Source of the DNA: Paenibacillus lutimineralis
Lineage (GTDB): Bacteria > Bacillota > Bacilli > Paenibacillales > Paenibacillaceae
Direction: 5' to 3'
Assembly (NCBI RefSeq): GCF_003991425.1
Contig: NZ_CP034346.1
Location: 3,199,501-3,263,500, forward strand
Length of the DNA stretch: 64,000 nucleotides
A program made the translations under genes and the position numbers. Below, one piece after another: positions 62,765 through 64,000 of the stretch. The notes under the pieces are model-generated. The model was not told the DNA's origin. It saw only the letters and a program-made list of their open reading frames with translations, and ran no database searches. How positions within the stretch are numbered: position 1 is the stretch's first letter; each line of letters begins with the position of its first letter.

Positions 62765-63111
62765 GTATTCATAAGATTAGATAATTGGATCTTGGATCCC
62801 AATAGGGACCCTGTACGGAATTACATGATTTCTTTAGGATGTGAGGCACAGTGCAAACTCGAAACAACGCAACAGGAGAGAGAAGTGATCTCCAATTTAT
62901 TACCTCGAGCATTCTGATCTTCTCCAGAATAAGTCTGATCTTGTACGAAAGGTCCTGCAGGAGGCCAGCTCATCTACATACGGCTTTGCATTCCTTTGAG
63001 AATGAAACGGCAGGAGAGGTCGGCTCATTAGAATCTGCTAATTGTAAAGTAATACTGACATTGATTTTGATTATTTTATTAACTGCTTTCAAAGAAAGTA
63101 GATATCATGTC
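62765..63111. other. Intergenic, no recognised gene
   Basis: A + frame is open from 62851 to 63195 but runs into the repeat and has no ribosome binding site. The piece KSDLVRKVLQEASSS in another frame looks protein-like but is too short to assign. Confidence 0.35.
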
Positions 63112-63310
63112 GGAGGACAAGAACATATACGCTTAAGGAGTCGCGGAAATCGCGGCTTTTTTGTTTTAACGATACAAGTTCTTGTCCCAAGCTGAGGACA
63201 AGAACTTGTATCGTTAGCCGAAATGGACAAGAACATAGTCCTATTACCGATTAGATAAGAATTAAACTACATTTCACTGCATTAGTTCATTAAGCTAACG
63301 GGCAGGATAG
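63112..63310 (+). repeat. Most complete composite repeat, family A joined to family B
   Basis: CGGAGGACAAGAAC, terminator GTCGCGG-AAAT-CGCGGC plus T6, hairpin arms 63167-63187 and 63196-63216 (21 bp, perfect), GACAAGAAC (63226), a 55-base spacer, and CATTAAGCTAACGGGCAGGA followed by TAG (63288-63310). Confidence 0.88.
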
Positions 63311-63432
63311 ATGAATTTTGTGAATATACTTCAGGTATGCGAACGATAAAAAAATAAGTTTAACTTTTAAGATTAAAGACGTGCTACAGTCTTCAGAGTT
63401 CACTGAATTCGTTAAAGGAAGTACGATCGCAG

Positions 63433-63468
63433 AAAAAAGAGGTCGAACCAGTAAGTTCTGGTGACCTC
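63433..63468 (-). terminator. Terminator of the minus-strand hydrolase gene
   Basis: On the minus strand GAGGTC-ACCAG ... CTGGT-GACCTC followed by six T, about 100 bases after the stop of the gene at 63568. Confidence 0.75.
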
Positions 63469-63567
63469 AAATCCGATCGGTTAGGTTATGAATTCATGAG
63501 AGATATAACCGGGCTAAAGAACAGGGAATCTTGCTAGGCCTGACAGACATCCAATGCAAGTGACGAT

Positions 63568-64000
63568 CTATTCTTTAGTGCTAAGTGACAACAAGTGTTT
63601 TAGATTGTCATCAATAAATTGATTATCGGCACTGTTGATTCCACGACCGGCAAAATGGCCCCAGATCGATTGGATTGGTTTCAAGACAGCATTAGGTATA
63701 CGCTTAGCTTCGTATTCATTATCGTCCGCTGTGCAGAAGAGATCCGTGCTTCCCGGCATGATACAGGCAAGAGCTTTTATACTCTGAAGTGCTTTATCAA
63801 AGTCTCCGTTATAGGAGGGGTTTGCACTGATATTTGCATGTTGGCCTGTCCATAACATTGCCAGAACATTATGAGGATCCATATTCATAAAGCTATCTTC
63901 CCAGACACCAGCTACAAAATCCTCCAATGTGTCAAATCCCATCTCACGGTAAAGCTCTTCTCTATAAAACGCATGTGATAGTCCCCATCCTGCATACACC
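63568..64000 (-). CDS. MetX-like alpha/beta hydrolase (homoserine O-acetyltransferase family), C-terminal part
   Basis: The frame runs off the right edge. It covers the lid and the last part of an alpha/beta hydrolase of the homoserine acetyltransferase family: MDPHNVLAMLWTGQHANIS, DFDKALQSIKALACIMPGST with the acid Asp in the following DLFC, and SIWGHFAGRGINSADN with the catalytic His. The nucleophile lies outside the window. MetX itself acylates homoserine, but many relatives have other roles, so the substrate is open. Confidence 0.78.
   Translation of the reverse strand, partial: VYAGWGLSHAFYREELYREMGFDTLEDFVAGVWEDSFMNMDPHNVLAMLWTGQHANISANPSYNGDFDKALQSIKALACIMPGSTDLFCTADDNEYEAKRIPNAVLKPIQSIWGHFAGRGINSADNQFIDDNLKHLLSLSTKE

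Noticed and set aside
62851..63195. 114-codon frame before the last composite repeat
   Set aside because: No ribosome binding site, no domain, and it reads through a structured repeat.

Overview
The window looks like a chromosome segment of a Paenibacillus-type Bacillota. The indications are strong GGAGG ribosome binding sites, frequent TTG/GTG starts, an S-layer-homology protein, a CUT1 sugar importer with no ATPase gene, several ECF sigma factors, a MocR regulator and an IS1595-type transposase. No taxonomic marker gene is present, so the genus is an inference.

Layout. 0-4.7 kb: tail of an oligopeptide permease, a TPR-GAF-GGDEF protein, a small zinc protein and gene debris. 4.7-16 kb: regulators, MFS exporters and small enzymes (MocR, ArsR, MerR, PaaI thioesterase, GNAT, DinB, a haloalkane-dehalogenase-like hydrolase), mixed with many decayed genes, including a scrambled second copy of the 6.9-8.05 kb segment. 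16-25.5 kb: an SLH-S9 peptidase, a LysR/CynX pair, an ECF41-like sigma factor divergent from a carboxymuconolactone decarboxylase with matching promoters on both sides, an azoreductase and a PhzF enzyme. 25.9-32 kb: a response regulator, DUF885 protein, sensor kinase and lipoprotein serine hydrolase in one run. 32-38.4 kb: repeats and debris around a GNAT, an ECF sigma/DUF4179 pair and a tRNA-Ala fragment. 39-43.4 kb: a sugar ABC importer with an adaptor-like protein. 44-52.5 kb: a damaged IS1595 element, two ECF sigma/VOC loci (one fused, one adjacent), a broken GH3 glucosidase and a polymorphic-toxin (Hint) remnant. 52.7-62.3 kb: a visibly AT-rich operon. 62.3-64 kb: repeats and the 3' part of a MetX-like hydrolase.

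The AT-rich operon is the best candidate for an undescribed system. Eight tightly spaced or overlapping genes encode a YdjC/ChbG deacetylase, a GlmU-like protein with a degenerate nucleotidyltransferase half, an arginine-deiminase/amidinotransferase-fold enzyme, a membrane GT2 glycosyltransferase, an APH-type kinase, a NagZ-type GH3 hexosaminidase, a SetA-type sugar exporter and a YqeK-like HD hydrolase. A divergent HAD phosphatase lies beside them. Together they suggest assembly, modification and export of a small amino-sugar compound, possibly guanidinylated or phosphorylated. No matching pathway is known to me.

The window also carries two families of short structured repeats. Family A (GACAAGAAC ... 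terminator hairpin ... GTTCTTGTC) lies in one orientation only, has different hairpin stems at the same position, and shows one compensatory base-pair change. Family B (CTAACGGGCAGGATAG, often around a terminator hairpin) also flanks the IS1595 remnant as an inverted pair. The two families occur joined in composite units, and several truncated genes end or begin exactly at a copy.
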